Assembly: GCF_000022085.1 (NCBI RefSeq)
Contig: NC_011892.1
Coordinates: forward strand, 62,001 to 126,000
Direction: 5' to 3'
From: Methylobacterium nodulans ORS 2060
GTDB taxonomy: Bacteria; Pseudomonadota; Alphaproteobacteria; Rhizobiales; Beijerinckiaceae
Length of the DNA stretch: 64,000 nt
Positions 18,215-25,994 of the stretch are shown here, piece by piece. Position 1 is the first letter of the stretch, and each line of letters begins with the position of its first letter. Under the pieces are notes generated by a model. The model worked only from the letters and a program-made list of their open reading frames with translations, searched no databases and had not been told where the DNA came from. The position numbers were made by a program, and so were the translations under genes.

Positions 18215-18688
18215 ATGCGCGCCATGACCGCGTTGGCGACGTCGCTCCTTCTCGTGGCCGCGGCTGCCGCTGTGGCCGCGGAGGGAACGGTGACGGTCCA
18301 GCGAAGCGGCTCCCAGCCCTCTGCTAAGGGGGCCGCCGGACAGTTCACGGGTTCCGTGCGCGTCGACCCGCTGCTCAGGGAGGCGCCCCCGTTGCGAATG
18401 TCGGGGGCCCTCGTCACCTTCGAGCCGGGGGCTCGCACGGCGTGGCACACCCACCCACTTGGGCAGACCCTGATCGTCACCGCCGGGGCGGGCCGGGTCC
18501 AGCAATGGGGCGGCCCGATCCAGGAGATCCAGCCCGGCGACGTGGTGCGCATCCCGCCCGGCGTGAAGCACTGGCATGGGGCCGCGGCCACTGCCGGCAT
18601 GAGCCACATCGCCATTGCGGAGGCGCTCGACGGCAAGGTGGTCGACTGGATGGAGCACGTCACCGACACGCAGTACCGCGGCGAGTGA
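18215..18688 (+). CDS. Secreted cupin, hydroxynitrile-lyase-like
   Basis: The 157-residue protein has a clear signal peptide ending near [11 protein letters not shown]. The rest is a cupin closely related to that at 9628-10050, with metal ligands His78, His80, Gln84 and His119 plus His121. The start at 18215 follows GAGGCGCGAGGGAGA and gives the leader; no other start does. It lies 20 bases after paoC. A periplasmic cupin next to a periplasmic aldehyde oxidoreductase suggests the two act on the same carbonyl compound outside the cytoplasm, while the other copy acts inside. That pairing is an inference. Confidence 0.83.
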   Translation: MRAMTALATSLLLVAAAAAVAAEGTVTVQRSGSQPSAKGAAGQFTGSVRVDPLLREAPPLRMSGALVTFEPGARTAWHTHPLGQTLIVTAGAGRVQQWGGPIQEIQPGDVVRIPPGVKHWHGAAATAGMSHIAIAEALDGKVVDWMEHVTDTQYRGE

Positions 18689-18731
18689 GCCAGCCGCCGC
18701 GGACCGGACCGAGAAAGGAAGCTGTCGTCTC

Positions 18732-19454
18732 ATGCGCCCCAAGATCATCTGCCACATGGTGAGCTCCATCGACGGGCGCCTCCATCCCAGCCGCTTCACG
18801 GTCCCGGCGGCCGGCGTGGACGGCGACCGTCTGCGGCGGCACTACGACGAGGTCGCGGCTCGCTTCGGGGCCCAAGGCTGGATGGTCGGGCGCAAGACCA
18901 TGCAGGAGATCGCGAAGGGCGCGGCACGGACACCGGCCGGCGCTGGCGTCTCCTCGCGTGAGCCGTTCGTCGGCAACCGCAAGGGCCGCGACCTCGCCGT
19001 GGCCATCGACCCCCACGGCAGGGTCCACTACGGGCAGGATCACGTCCTCGGCGACCACGTCGTCGCCGTGCTCTCGGAGGCGGTGTCCGACGCCTACCTC
19101 GCCGAACTGCGGGAGGACGGCGTGTCCTACCTGTTCGCGGGTCCGGACGGCACCGACCTCCGCCGCGCGATGGACGCCCTCGGCCAGACCTTCGGGGTGG
19201 AGACCATCCTGTTGCAGGGTGGTGCGAGCATCAACGGCGCCTTCCTGAAGCAACGGCTCATCGACGAGATCAGCCTGCTCATCCAACCGGCCATCGACGG
19301 CTTGGCCGGGGTGCCGAGCATCTTCGGATACGAGGGGAGCGCCGATGAGCGGCCGGGTGCTGGGCAGGCGCTTCGCCACCTGCACACCGAGACGCTTGAG
19401 GGCGGCATGGTCTGGTTGCGCTACCGCGTCGAGGACGCACCGGCTTTGGGGTGA
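18732..19454 (+). CDS. RibD C-terminal / dihydrofolate-reductase-like reductase
   Basis: The 240-residue protein belongs to the RibD C-domain family. It opens with KIICHMVSSIDGRL, has WMVGRKTMQEI near residue 51 and the NADPH-binding glycine segment LLQGGASINGAFL near 165. These enzymes reduce small heterocyclic or carbonyl substrates with NADPH; stand-alone members are mostly of unknown substrate. The ATG at 18732 follows GAAAGGAAG. It is the last gene of the PaoABC operon. A role in pterin or cofactor handling for the molybdoenzyme is possible but unproven. Confidence 0.8.
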   Translation: MRPKIICHMVSSIDGRLHPSRFTVPAAGVDGDRLRRHYDEVAARFGAQGWMVGRKTMQEIAKGAARTPAGAGVSSREPFVGNRKGRDLAVAIDPHGRVHYGQDHVLGDHVVAVLSEAVSDAYLAELREDGVSYLFAGPDGTDLRRAMDALGQTFGVETILLQGGASINGAFLKQRLIDEISLLIQPAIDGLAGVPSIFGYEGSADERPGAGQALRHLHTETLEGGMVWLRYRVEDAPALG

Positions 19455-19744
19455 GGATATCGACGTTCGGCAGCGCGTGCGGCGGGCGCGCTCCCCAATC
19501 GGCCACGTCTAAGCATGTCCCTCGATCGCCCCTCCCGGCGCGGGATCGGCTGCGATCCTGCGCGTGATCGCCCTGTTGCTCGCCGGCCCGCGCGTCTACG
19601 AGACCTGGATTCGGACCTCGATCACTACCGGCCGTGGGTCGTGCGCCTCTCTCAGGCGCCGCAGGATCGGCCGGGCGCCTCGCCGGGTCCGGGTCGCCGT
19701 TGCTGCGTTACCTTAGAGTAGAGGGCCGCCGCCATGCCGGGCCA
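19455..19744. other. Intergenic stretch without a supported gene
   Basis: The stretch holds no recognisable protein. A short frame reading IALLLAGPRVYETW near 19565 looks like a worn membrane-protein end, but there is nothing to anchor it. Confidence 0.4.
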
Positions 19745-20025
19745 TCACATCATCGCCGACCTCGACGAAGCCGATCTGCACATCGCAATGGCGAGCGGCG
19801 GATCAGCGAGCTCGTTGCCCAAACTCAGGGCGCAGCGCAGGGACCAGAAGACGGCCTGGACGATCAGGGCGGCCTCGAAGTGGCGGCCCTTGAAGTCGCC
19901 ATGGGCTTGGCGCTTCAGCTTGAGGGCGAGGGCGGTGAGGATCATGGCCGGCTCCGGGGCGGAGGCGGCAAGCTGGGCGGGTATGCCTAACGGCTGGTGA
20001 ACGTCACCGCGTTTGCGACAGGCCC
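19745..20025 (-). mobile_element. Truncated IS6-family element, right boundary of the 12-kb block
   Basis: The outer end at 20008-20025 is the exact reverse complement of the 18-base repeat at 7848-7865. The transposase N-terminus starts at 19945 (MILTALALKLKRQ) and is IS6-like for about 40 codons, then breaks into unrelated sequence near 19825. Similarity to the left copy at nucleotide level is high across the terminal region and the first codons. The copies face each other, so both intact ends point outward. Confidence 0.75.
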
Positions 20026-20109
20026 CCTTCGGCTGGATCGCCGGCCGGGGGGCCGCTTCGGCGCTCCGCGAGCAGACCGAGCAGCCGACCGCGGGTGAGC
20101 CGGCGGCGC

Positions 20110-20700
20110 TCAGTCCGACTGGTACATCCTGATCCGCGTCTTGAAGGAGGCGCGGATATGGGCGCGGGCGGCCTCCTCCGCGCCATCGCGGTCATGCACC
20201 CGGATCCGCGCCACGATGGCCGCGTGCTCGTCGACGGCTGGCTCCGCGCGGCCCGGCTCGGCGAGGGTGGTGCCGGCAAGCAGGACCAGGGACAGGCGCA
20301 TGTTCTCCAGCATGCCCTGCAGGAAGCGGTTGCGGGCGCAGGCGTGGATCTGCCGATGGAAGAGCCGGTTGGTCCGCGCGAGGATTCTCGGATCGTGGGT
20401 CAGCGTGCGGTCGCGGGCGACCATCTCTTCCAGCACGTCGATCTCGGTGTCGCTGGCGTGGGTGGCTGCGAGGCGAGCCGCCATGCCTTCGAGCACCTCC
20501 CGCAGGTCATAGAGCTCGGTCACCTGCGCGTATCCGAGCTTGGTGAGCGTGGCGCCGCGGTGCGGCTCGTGCGTGACGAGCCCATGGGATTCGAGCCGCG
20601 CCAGCGCCTCGCGGATCGGCGTCCGGCTGATCGCGAAGCGCTCGGCCAGCTCCGCCTCCCGCAGGGATTCGGACAGGGTCGCGGAGGCGGTTGACGCTAT
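20110..20700 (-). pseudogene. GntR/FCD family regulator lacking its N-terminus
   Basis: Reading down from about 20700 the frame gives LREAELAERFAISRTPIREAL, a GntR winged helix. It continues without a break into an FCD ligand-binding domain (TELYDLREVLEGMAARLAA, LFHRQIHACARNRFL) to a stop at 20110. The conserved start and the first helix (normally I..G.l.pGe) are missing and no ATG or GTG with a ribosome site precedes the helix. A GTG at 20523 would give only the FCD part. The truncation lies next to another gene remnant near 20750. Confidence 0.7.
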
Positions 20701-20804
20701 GCGGCAGGGCGTCGGATCAGGCCACGATTGAATCCGGCCTGACCCCGGTGCCTCGAACGCGTGGTGCCCTATTTCGTGTTCAACAAGGCCGACCTGAGGC
20801 TCAA

Positions 20805-20996
20805 ATGAAACGCGCTCTGATCATTTTTGCTGCTCCGCTCCTGATGACCGCAGGAACATCATGTGCGTATGCAAAAGATCCTTGGAAGAAATACTATAAG
20901 CAAGAGATGAAACAGGAGAAAGAGTTCTATAAGGCCCGCCGCAAAAGCGAGAAGGCTTGGCACAAATATCACAAGAAGTACGGTTACGATTGGTAG
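20805..20996 (+). CDS. Small basic secreted protein, function unknown
   Basis: The 63-residue protein has a signal peptide (MKRALIIFAAPLLMTAGTSCAYA). The mature part of about 40 residues is dominated by Lys, Tyr and Glu (KKYYKQEMKQEKEFYKARRK). The strongly alternating basic and aromatic composition and lower GC look real, and small proteins of this kind occur in Methylobacterium. I do not recognise a family. Just upstream the frame also reads VVPYFVFNKADLRLK, apparently the 3' end of another truncated gene. Confidence 0.6.
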   Translation: MKRALIIFAAPLLMTAGTSCAYAKDPWKKYYKQEMKQEKEFYKARRKSEKAWHKYHKKYGYDW

Positions 20997-21496
20997 GACC
21001 GCACCATATCAGGCGGATCGGCCAGACGAGAAGAGCCCGCCACGGCAGGACCGGGCGGGCTGAGAAGGGCACCATTGGGAGGAGTGCCAGACAACCACGC
21101 CGGCCGGCGCGGCGCCTTAACCTGGGCTACCAGCTTCAGCCCTATCGTTGCGGCCGTCACGCTGCCCTTCGATCCCCAGCCAGCTAGGCAGGGTGCCGTG
21201 ACCAGCGGACGGACAAAGACCTGTCGGTCCGGCCGCTGCACGCAAGACAGGCCCGCCACGGCAAGATCTATCCCGTCCTGAGCCCGCAGCCGTGCAGCGA
21301 CGGCCAGCAGACCTGCGCGATCGAGCCACCCTGCCATCTCGGGATCGTCCAGTTCCTGGGCACGCACGCTCAGGCTGGCGAACCGCCGCAGCAGGTACTG
21401 CACGTCGTCATTGATCAGCAGGCTCGGCGGTGGCGCGGCTTCCGCGGCCGGCGATGCGGCATGCCCGACGAAGCGCAGGTGTGAGGTCTCGGGCAT
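20984..21496 (-). CDS. Hypothetical protein
   Basis: The 170-residue frame has a convincing N-terminal half: a proline/alanine linker, then LLINDDVQYLLRRFASLSVRAQELDDPEM with helix-forming composition. The last 60 residues are low-complexity Pro/Ser and may be out of frame. It overlaps the end of the small secreted protein by thirteen bases. No family is recognised and its function is unknown. Confidence 0.45.
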   Translation of the reverse strand: MPETSHLRFVGHAASPAAEAAPPPSLLINDDVQYLLRRFASLSVRAQELDDPEMAGWLDRAGLLAVAARLRAQDGIDLAVAGLSCVQRPDRQVFVRPLVTAPCLAGWGSKGSVTAATIGLKLVAQVKAPRRPAWLSGTPPNGALLSPPGPAVAGSSRLADPPDMVRSYQS

Positions 21497-21634
21497 GCTG
21501 GCCGCCCCGCCAAATCAGGCTGGTAGAGCCTTGCTACCCTGCACTGCGCCCCTGGAGATGCAACCTCCAACCCGCTTGTGGACCGCCGCACTGCCCCCTA
21601 ATGTTAAAACATCAGTTAGAACGGAGGGGCTGCC

Positions 21635-21859
21635 ATGCTTGCGCTCAAGCTGACGGCGATCGGCAATTCGGTGGGCGTCATCCTGCCGAAGGAGGCGCTG
21701 AGCCGTCTCAAACTCGACAAGGGCGATACCGTGTATCTCACCGAGACGCCGGACGGCTATCGGATCACGCCCTATAACGAGGAATTCGAGACACAGATGA
21801 AAGCCGCCCGCGAGATCATGCGGCAGAACCGTGACGTTCTTCGCGAGCTTGCCAAGTAA
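21635..21859 (+). CDS. AbrB/MazE-type antitoxin
   Basis: The 74-residue protein has the SpoVT-AbrB swapped-hairpin DNA-binding fold: KLTAIGNSVGVILPKEALSRL, then GDTVYLTETPDG. The C-terminal helix (EFETQMKAAREIMRQNRDVLREL) would bind and block the toxin. It is directly followed by a Doc-type toxin gene. AbrB-type antitoxins pair with Doc toxins in many proteobacteria, although the textbook P1 partner is Phd. Autorepression through the AbrB domain is expected. The ATG is preceded by GGAGGGG. Confidence 0.85.
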   Translation: MLALKLTAIGNSVGVILPKEALSRLKLDKGDTVYLTETPDGYRITPYNEEFETQMKAAREIMRQNRDVLRELAK

Positions 21860-21869
21860 TTGGCAAGTA

Positions 21870-22250
21870 ATGCCGATCTGGATCATCAAAGAGGTCGTCC
21901 TCGCCGTTCACGACGAGCAACTGGCGGAGCACGGCGGTTCCTCGGGCGTGCGGGACGAGGGCGCCCTCGATTCCGCTTTGGCACGGCCTCAGAACAAAGA
22001 GGCTTACGGCTGCACCGACATCATGGAACTCGCGGCAGCCTATGCTTTCGGTGTGGCGCGCAATCATCCGTTCATCGACGGAAACAAGCGGACATCATTC
22101 GTAGTGACCTTGCTGTTTCTGCATATGAACGGATTTGTTCTGACAGCACCGCAGTCCGACCGGGTGACGACATGGCTGTCGATCGCGGCCGGCGAGATGG
22201 ACGAGGCCGCCATCGCGGCATGGCTGCGCGCGAACACGCGGCCGATCTAG
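21870..22250 (+). CDS. Death-on-curing (Doc/Fic) family toxin
   Basis: The 126-residue Fic-fold toxin carries the core motif NHPFIDGNKRTS, matching HxFx(D/E)GNKR. Doc enzymes inactivate EF-Tu by phosphorylation. An early GGSSGVRDEGALDSALARP segment is the family's typical N-terminus. The chosen ATG at 21870 lies ten bases after the antitoxin stop, in a short tandem repeat (CAAGTAATTGG, CAAGTAATGCC); a strong ribosome site is absent, which suggests coupling to the antitoxin. The pair may stabilise this mobile region. Confidence 0.88.
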   Translation: MPIWIIKEVVLAVHDEQLAEHGGSSGVRDEGALDSALARPQNKEAYGCTDIMELAAAYAFGVARNHPFIDGNKRTSFVVTLLFLHMNGFVLTAPQSDRVTTWLSIAAGEMDEAAIAAWLRANTRPI

Positions 22251-22357
22251 GGTCTGGACTCGATCAGATCGAAGGCCTCGGGTTGGGGGAAAGCGAACCA
22301 TCATGGTCAGGCAGCCTGTCGGTTGCATGAGACCCGCGATCAGCATAGGTTGCGTGA

Positions 22358-22471
22358 ATGGACCTTGACCCCCTCTTCAAAGCGCTGGCCGATCCGACGC
22401 GTCGCCGTCTGCTGGACGAGCTCGCACTGCGGGACGGTCAGACGCTGTTCGAGTTGCACGCCCGCTTGGTT
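22358..22471 (+). pseudogene. ArsR-family regulator, 5' fragment
   Basis: Thirty-eight codons (MDLDPLFKALADPTRRRLLD then ELALRDGQTLFELHARLV) are the beginning of an ArsR winged-helix regulator. The reading then enters the hairpin repeat at 22471 and stops, so the DNA-recognition helix is missing. Confidence 0.75.
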
Positions 22472-22537
22472 AGATGCCGTAATGGGCCTGCCGCCAGGGT
22501 GTAGCGAGGCGGGGCGGCAGGCCCATTACGGCATCTA
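22471..22537. repeat. Perfect 25-bp inverted repeat (hairpin) next to the IS1182-like element
   Basis: The arms 22471-22495 and 22513-22537 are exact reverse complements, separated by 17 bases; each begins or ends with TAGATGCCGTAATGGG and its complement. The hairpin interrupts the ArsR fragment and abuts the left end of the IS1182-like element. It may be a small palindromic repeat that served as insertion target, or a relic of another element. Confidence 0.75.
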
Positions 22538-22594
22538 GGAGCCCGTCCGAGTAAGTACCTCGACGGCGGCGCTTTGGGATGATTCACTCGGCTC

Positions 22595-23929
22595 ATGGCC
22601 AAGGTGTTTCGCTCCTGGGACGTCGATCAGGGCTGGCTGCTGCCACCCTCGCTGCATGAGTTCGTGCCGCCCGGGCACATGGCGCACTTCGTGCGCGATA
22701 CGGTGCGCGAGGCGCTCGACCTCTCAGCCATTCTCGACACCTACACCGAGGAGCGCGGCTACCCGCCCTACCATCCCGGCATGATGGTGGCCCTGCTCCT
22801 CTACGGCTACAGCCGCGGTCTGTACTCGTCGCGTCAGCTCGCCCGCGCCTGCGAGGAGCGGGTTGACTTCATGGCCGTGACCGGCCTGAACCGGCCCGAC
22901 TTCCGCACCATCGCTGACTTCCGCAAGCGGCATCTGACGGCGCTCTCGGACCTGTTCGTGCAGGTGCTGCGGCTGTGCCGGGCGGCCGGGCTGGTCGGCT
23001 TTGCCCACGTGGCGGTGGACGGCACCAAGCTGAAGGCCAACGCCTCGCGCCACAAGGCGATGAGCTACGGCCGGATGAAGGCGGCCGAGTCGACGCTGGC
23101 CGCCGAGGTCGAGGCTTGGCTGGATCAAGCGCGCGAGGCCGACGCGGCGGAGGATCGGGCTCATGGGACCGACCATCGTGGCGACGAGACACCGGCCTGG
23201 ATGGCCGACAAGCAGCGGCGGCTGGAGACGATCCGCGCCGCCAAGGCCGCGTTGGAGGCAGAGGCTGCCGATCCGCCCGATCCGGAGGACGAGGACGGGC
23301 CGGGGGCCTCGTCGGGCATGCGCTGGCAAGGTCGGCCCTTGCGGGGCGAGGACGGCGGTCCGCCCGACCGGGCGCAGCGCAACTTCACCGACCCGGACAG
23401 CCGCATCCTGCCCACGCGCGACGGGTTCGTGCAGGGCTACAACGGCCAGATTGCGGTTGATGCGGCCCATCAGGTGATCGTCGCGCATCGGCTCGTGACG
23501 AACCCCGCCGACTCGCGCGCTCTCGTGCCGCTCGTCGACGGCGTCTGCACCCATCTCGGGCGCAAGCCGCGGGAGGTCTCCGGAGATGCCGGCTTTGCCA
23601 CCGAGGCGAACCTGGCCGCGCTGCAGGAGCGACGGATCACAGCCTATCTCGCTCCGGGCCGTGCCCGTCACGGCGAGGCGGATGCAGCAGGTCGCCGGAG
23701 GCTGACGAAGATGCCCCTGATGAGCGCGATGGCCGTCCGCCTGAAGCGGGCTGGGCGCCGGAGCCGTTACCGTCTCAGGAAGCAGGTCGTCGAGCCGGTG
23801 TTCGGGCAGATCAAGCAGGCCAGAGGCTTCCGACAGTTCCTGCTACGTGGGCTCGATCAGGTCCGCGGCGAGTGGGCGATGATCTGCACCGCCCATAACC
23901 TCCTGAAGCTGGCGCAGGCCGCGCGCTGA
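22595..23929 (+). CDS. IS1182 family transposase
   Basis: The 444-residue DDE transposase has the IS1182 N-terminal region (FVPPGHMAHFVRDTVREALD) and SRQLARACEERVDFMAVTG. The catalytic aspartate region is HVAVDGTKLKANASRHKAM, and a late region with QVVEPVFGQIKQARGF carries the catalytic glutamate. Length is normal and no frameshift is visible, so it may still be active. The nested IS5-family element lies 40 bases beyond its stop and does not touch the gene. Confidence 0.92.
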   Translation: MAKVFRSWDVDQGWLLPPSLHEFVPPGHMAHFVRDTVREALDLSAILDTYTEERGYPPYHPGMMVALLLYGYSRGLYSSRQLARACEERVDFMAVTGLNRPDFRTIADFRKRHLTALSDLFVQVLRLCRAAGLVGFAHVAVDGTKLKANASRHKAMSYGRMKAAESTLAAEVEAWLDQAREADAAEDRAHGTDHRGDETPAWMADKQRRLETIRAAKAALEAEAADPPDPEDEDGPGASSGMRWQGRPLRGEDGGPPDRAQRNFTDPDSRILPTRDGFVQGYNGQIAVDAAHQVIVAHRLVTNPADSRALVPLVDGVCTHLGRKPREVSGDAGFATEANLAALQERRITAYLAPGRARHGEADAAGRRRLTKMPLMSAMAVRLKRAGRRSRYRLRKQVVEPVFGQIKQARGFRQFLLRGLDQVRGEWAMICTAHNLLKLAQAAR

Positions 23930-23969
23930 GCCTGTGGCGCAGGAGCCATCCGCCCAGATCTCAACCTTA

Positions 23970-24893
23970 GAGTCCGTTGGGAAAGGGTGGCCAAGAGAAA
24001 ATGCGGGATGATAGAGCATGTCTGCTCGTCTCGAATGGATGAATGGCCCCTCCTTGGTCTGGACCGCTGCAAATCGGCCGCGCTATGATCGTCGCAGCCA
24101 GAGATACCCGAGTGATATGACGAACGACGAGTGGCTCACCCTGGAGCCACTGCTTCCTGTCGCGGAGGGGATCGGGCGGCCCCGGACCTATCCTATTCGG
24201 GACATCATGAACGGCATCCGCTACGTGCAGCGGTACGGCATTCCCTGGGATGCCATGCCAAAGGATCTGCCGCCCGCCAGTCTCTGCTACGATTACTGGC
24301 GGTTGCTCACCGATGGCGGCCACATGGACCGGATCAACCATCATCTCGTGATGAGGGATCGTGAGAAGTCCGGGAAAGAAGCCAGTCCAACGCTGGCGAT
24401 TGTGGATGCCCAGGCGGTGAAGTGTGACGCCCCGCAAGGCGAGCGCGGGTACGATGCGGCGAAACAAGTGCTGGGGCGCAAGCGGCATCTGGCGGTCGAC
24501 AGCGACGGACGCCTGCTTGCGGTGATGATCACTCCGGCCAACGTTCAGGATCAAGAGGGCGGGATCCCGCTCGTCAAGCGCTTGGTTCGTCTCTGTCCCT
24601 GGATCAAGACAATCGTGGTGGACGGTGGGTACAAGGCCCGTTTCATTGAGGCGGTTCAGGCTGGCACGAGCCGTGTCGTGGAAGTGGTCGTACGGCCGCA
24701 ATTTGGGAAGGGCTTTGTGCTTCTGCCGAAACGATGGCGGATTGAGCAAAGCATCGGCGCTCTCACGGTGTCGCGCCGTCTCAAGCTGGATTACGATACG
24801 CTGCTTCACATCTCGGCGGCGGCTATGCTTTTCGCCTCTATAACTCGGCTTCTCGCGTCAATCACTATGAAATGACCCTTTCCCAACGGACTC
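23970..24893 (+). mobile_element. IS5-family insertion sequence with TTA target duplication
   Basis: The 19-base perfect terminal repeats are GAGTCCGTTGGGAAAGGGT (23970-23988) and its complement (24875-24893). TTA flanks both ends (23967-23969 and 24894-24896). The element is 924 bp and carries one transposase gene. It inserted into the 3' non-coding part of the IS1182-like element. Confidence 0.9.
24018..24875 (+). CDS. IS5 family transposase
   Basis: The 285-residue transposase has DEWLTLEPLLPVAEGIGRPRTY at the N-terminus, the first catalytic Asp in AIVDAQAVK, the second in IVVDGGYK, and the Glu in RWRIEQSIG. The stop codon overlaps the first bases of the right terminal repeat. The frame is complete and the ends are perfect, so this is probably a recent and potentially active copy. 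RBS and ATG lie near 24018; an internal ATG near 24117 is possible. Confidence 0.92.
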   Translation: MSARLEWMNGPSLVWTAANRPRYDRRSQRYPSDMTNDEWLTLEPLLPVAEGIGRPRTYPIRDIMNGIRYVQRYGIPWDAMPKDLPPASLCYDYWRLLTDGGHMDRINHHLVMRDREKSGKEASPTLAIVDAQAVKCDAPQGERGYDAAKQVLGRKRHLAVDSDGRLLAVMITPANVQDQEGGIPLVKRLVRLCPWIKTIVVDGGYKARFIEAVQAGTSRVVEVVVRPQFGKGFVLLPKRWRIEQSIGALTVSRRLKLDYDTLLHISAAAMLFASITRLLASITMK

Positions 24894-24935
24894 TTAGTCC
24901 CAACGCATCAAACCGTTACTCGGACGGGCTCCTAG

Positions 24936-25170
24936 CTGTCGCAGACGAACGCGATAGACATCGAAGAAGCGGTAGCGGCGCGCCTCGATGGCCAGCAGCA
25001 TCACAAGGAGCATGGCGAACAGGAGCACCCCATGATGGGCAGTAGGGCTTGAGAGCGAGACCGACAGCATGGCGCGATAACCGTGATCGCCCAGTTCGTG
25101 GTGCGGTCGATGCGGTCGCGCCAGCCGGTTGTGCGGCCCATTTCAGCTCGATAGTAGTGAGCAACAACCG
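24936..25170 (-). pseudogene. DUF2270-domain membrane protein remnant
   Basis: Reading down from about 25170, one frame gives YYRAEMGRTTGWRDRIDR then TTNWAITV. After a one-base deletion near 25075 another frame gives MLSVSLSSPTAHHGVLLFAM and LLAIEARRYRFFDVYRVR. Both are typical of DUF2270 inner-membrane proteins. The gene ends abruptly at the IS1182-like right end. It is non-functional because of both the frameshift and the truncation. Confidence 0.75.
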
Positions 25171-25291
25171 TGCTGACTTCTGTTGAGGTACTAGGAAGTG
25201 GGAGTTGGGCGGCGACAGGATGGGTGTCCTGCGAAGTATTAGAGAGTTAACCTATGCCCATGGTGATTCTCCTGATAAGTAATTGGATTAG

Positions 25292-25429
25292 CGGTACGCC
25301 TCCGTGTCTGGGTGGGTCGAGAGCCTGGAGCGCGACCGCGACCGGCTGGTGCGCCTCGAGGATCAGGTGCGGATCGCGACGGACCTGCTGCGGGAGATCC
25401 GCCAGGAGATCCGGGCGCCGCGCCGCTGA
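25292..25429 (+). pseudogene. 3' fragment of an unknown coiled-coil protein
   Basis: The frame reads WVESLERDRDRLVRLEDQ, then VRIATDLLREIRQEIRAPRR, and a TGA at 25427. The strongly helical, charged C-terminus has no visible start. It is probably the tail of a truncated gene. No family is assigned. Confidence 0.4.
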
Positions 25430-25443
25430 CCTGCTGCGCCAGG

Positions 25444-25584
25444 GGGCTTGTCACGTTGGGCCAGTATAGGCCGTTGCGGCCCAAAACGGCGCCGCCCCGG
25501 CCCGGTAAGTCGTTGAAATTGCACGAACCGCTGCGGCTCGGCTCGCCAGTAGAGGCAAGTAACCAAGCCCAACGTGACAAGCCC
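25444..25584. repeat. Candidate 141-bp MITE with 18-bp terminal inverted repeats
   Basis: GGGCTTGTCACGTTGGGC at 25444-25461 and its perfect reverse complement at 25567-25584 bound a short GC-rich core with no gene. The first nine bases GGGCTTGTC also start the IS6-like terminus at 56301. No clear target duplication was seen. It is a non-autonomous element by structure alone. Confidence 0.65.
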
Positions 25585-25586
25585 GT

Positions 25587-25662
25587 GGCGACCACCTCCT
25601 CGTCAGCGTGCACGGCCTGATGGCCGCCCTCCAGCATGCGCCGCTTCCAGGAGAACAACAGT
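25587..25662 (-). pseudogene. IS3-family OrfA fragment
   Basis: About 25 codons (FSWKRRMLEGGHQAVHADEE) match the middle of an IS3 OrfA, the same segment as in the relic near 29329. The fragment is abutted by a candidate MITE on one side and an IS701 relic on the other. Confidence 0.5.
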
Positions 25663-25680
25663 CCAGAGGAACCCGCCTTC

Positions 25681-25887
25681 CAGACTGGCAATGAAGTACT
25701 GTAGCTGATCGTCTCCGGAAAGCTCCAGGCGCCGACCAATCGGCTGCCGGCTCACGCGTCCCCCCGGCCCGAGTAGACCGCGCAGGTAGAACGGGGCCCA
25801 GCGTCGGCGGGTCTTGCGACTCATTACGGCGAGGAAGGGCGCCAGCCACGTATCGAGATCCTGAGCGTGAGGGTCGGCATCGGACAT
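25681..25887 (-). pseudogene. IS701-family transposase N-terminal fragment
   Basis: From the ATG at 25887 the frame reads DLDTWLAPFLAVMSRKTRRR, then WAPFYLRGLLGPGGR and DQLQYFIAS, the normal beginning of IS701 transposases. Homology stops near 25681; the DDE core is missing. Confidence 0.7.
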
Positions 25888-25956
25888 CGCGACCTCCCGT
25901 GGCAGCCTGACTCGGAAGGGAAACGCACAACACCTCCCAAGCGCCCAGGTAGTACT

Positions 25957-25994
25957 AGAGCCGTGGCCGTTTCGGTTGAAACGGCCACGGCTCT
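25957..25994. repeat. Perfect 17-bp stem, 4-base loop hairpin
   Basis: AGAGCCGTGGCCGTTTC (25957-25973), loop GGTT, then the exact complement to 25994. The T-rich run that follows is interrupted, so it is a weak terminator candidate. It may instead be an IS end or a REP-like sequence. It lies just upstream of the IS701 relic start. Confidence 0.6.

Larger units (their letters stand above)
22535..24935 (+). mobile_element. IS1182-family insertion sequence, itself interrupted by an IS5-family copy
   Basis: The ends CTAGGAGCCCGTCCGAGTAA (22535-22554) and its perfect reverse complement (24916-24935) bound the element. The outermost CTAG is palindromic and could be either part of the repeat or a four-base target duplication. 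The transposase is intact and ends before the nested IS5-family insertion at 23970-24893. Without that insertion the element is about 1.47 kb. Confidence 0.85.

Noticed and set aside
7848..20025. A currently mobile IS6 composite transposon
   Set aside because: Both transposases are truncated and the flanking octamers do not match, so only a relic is supported.
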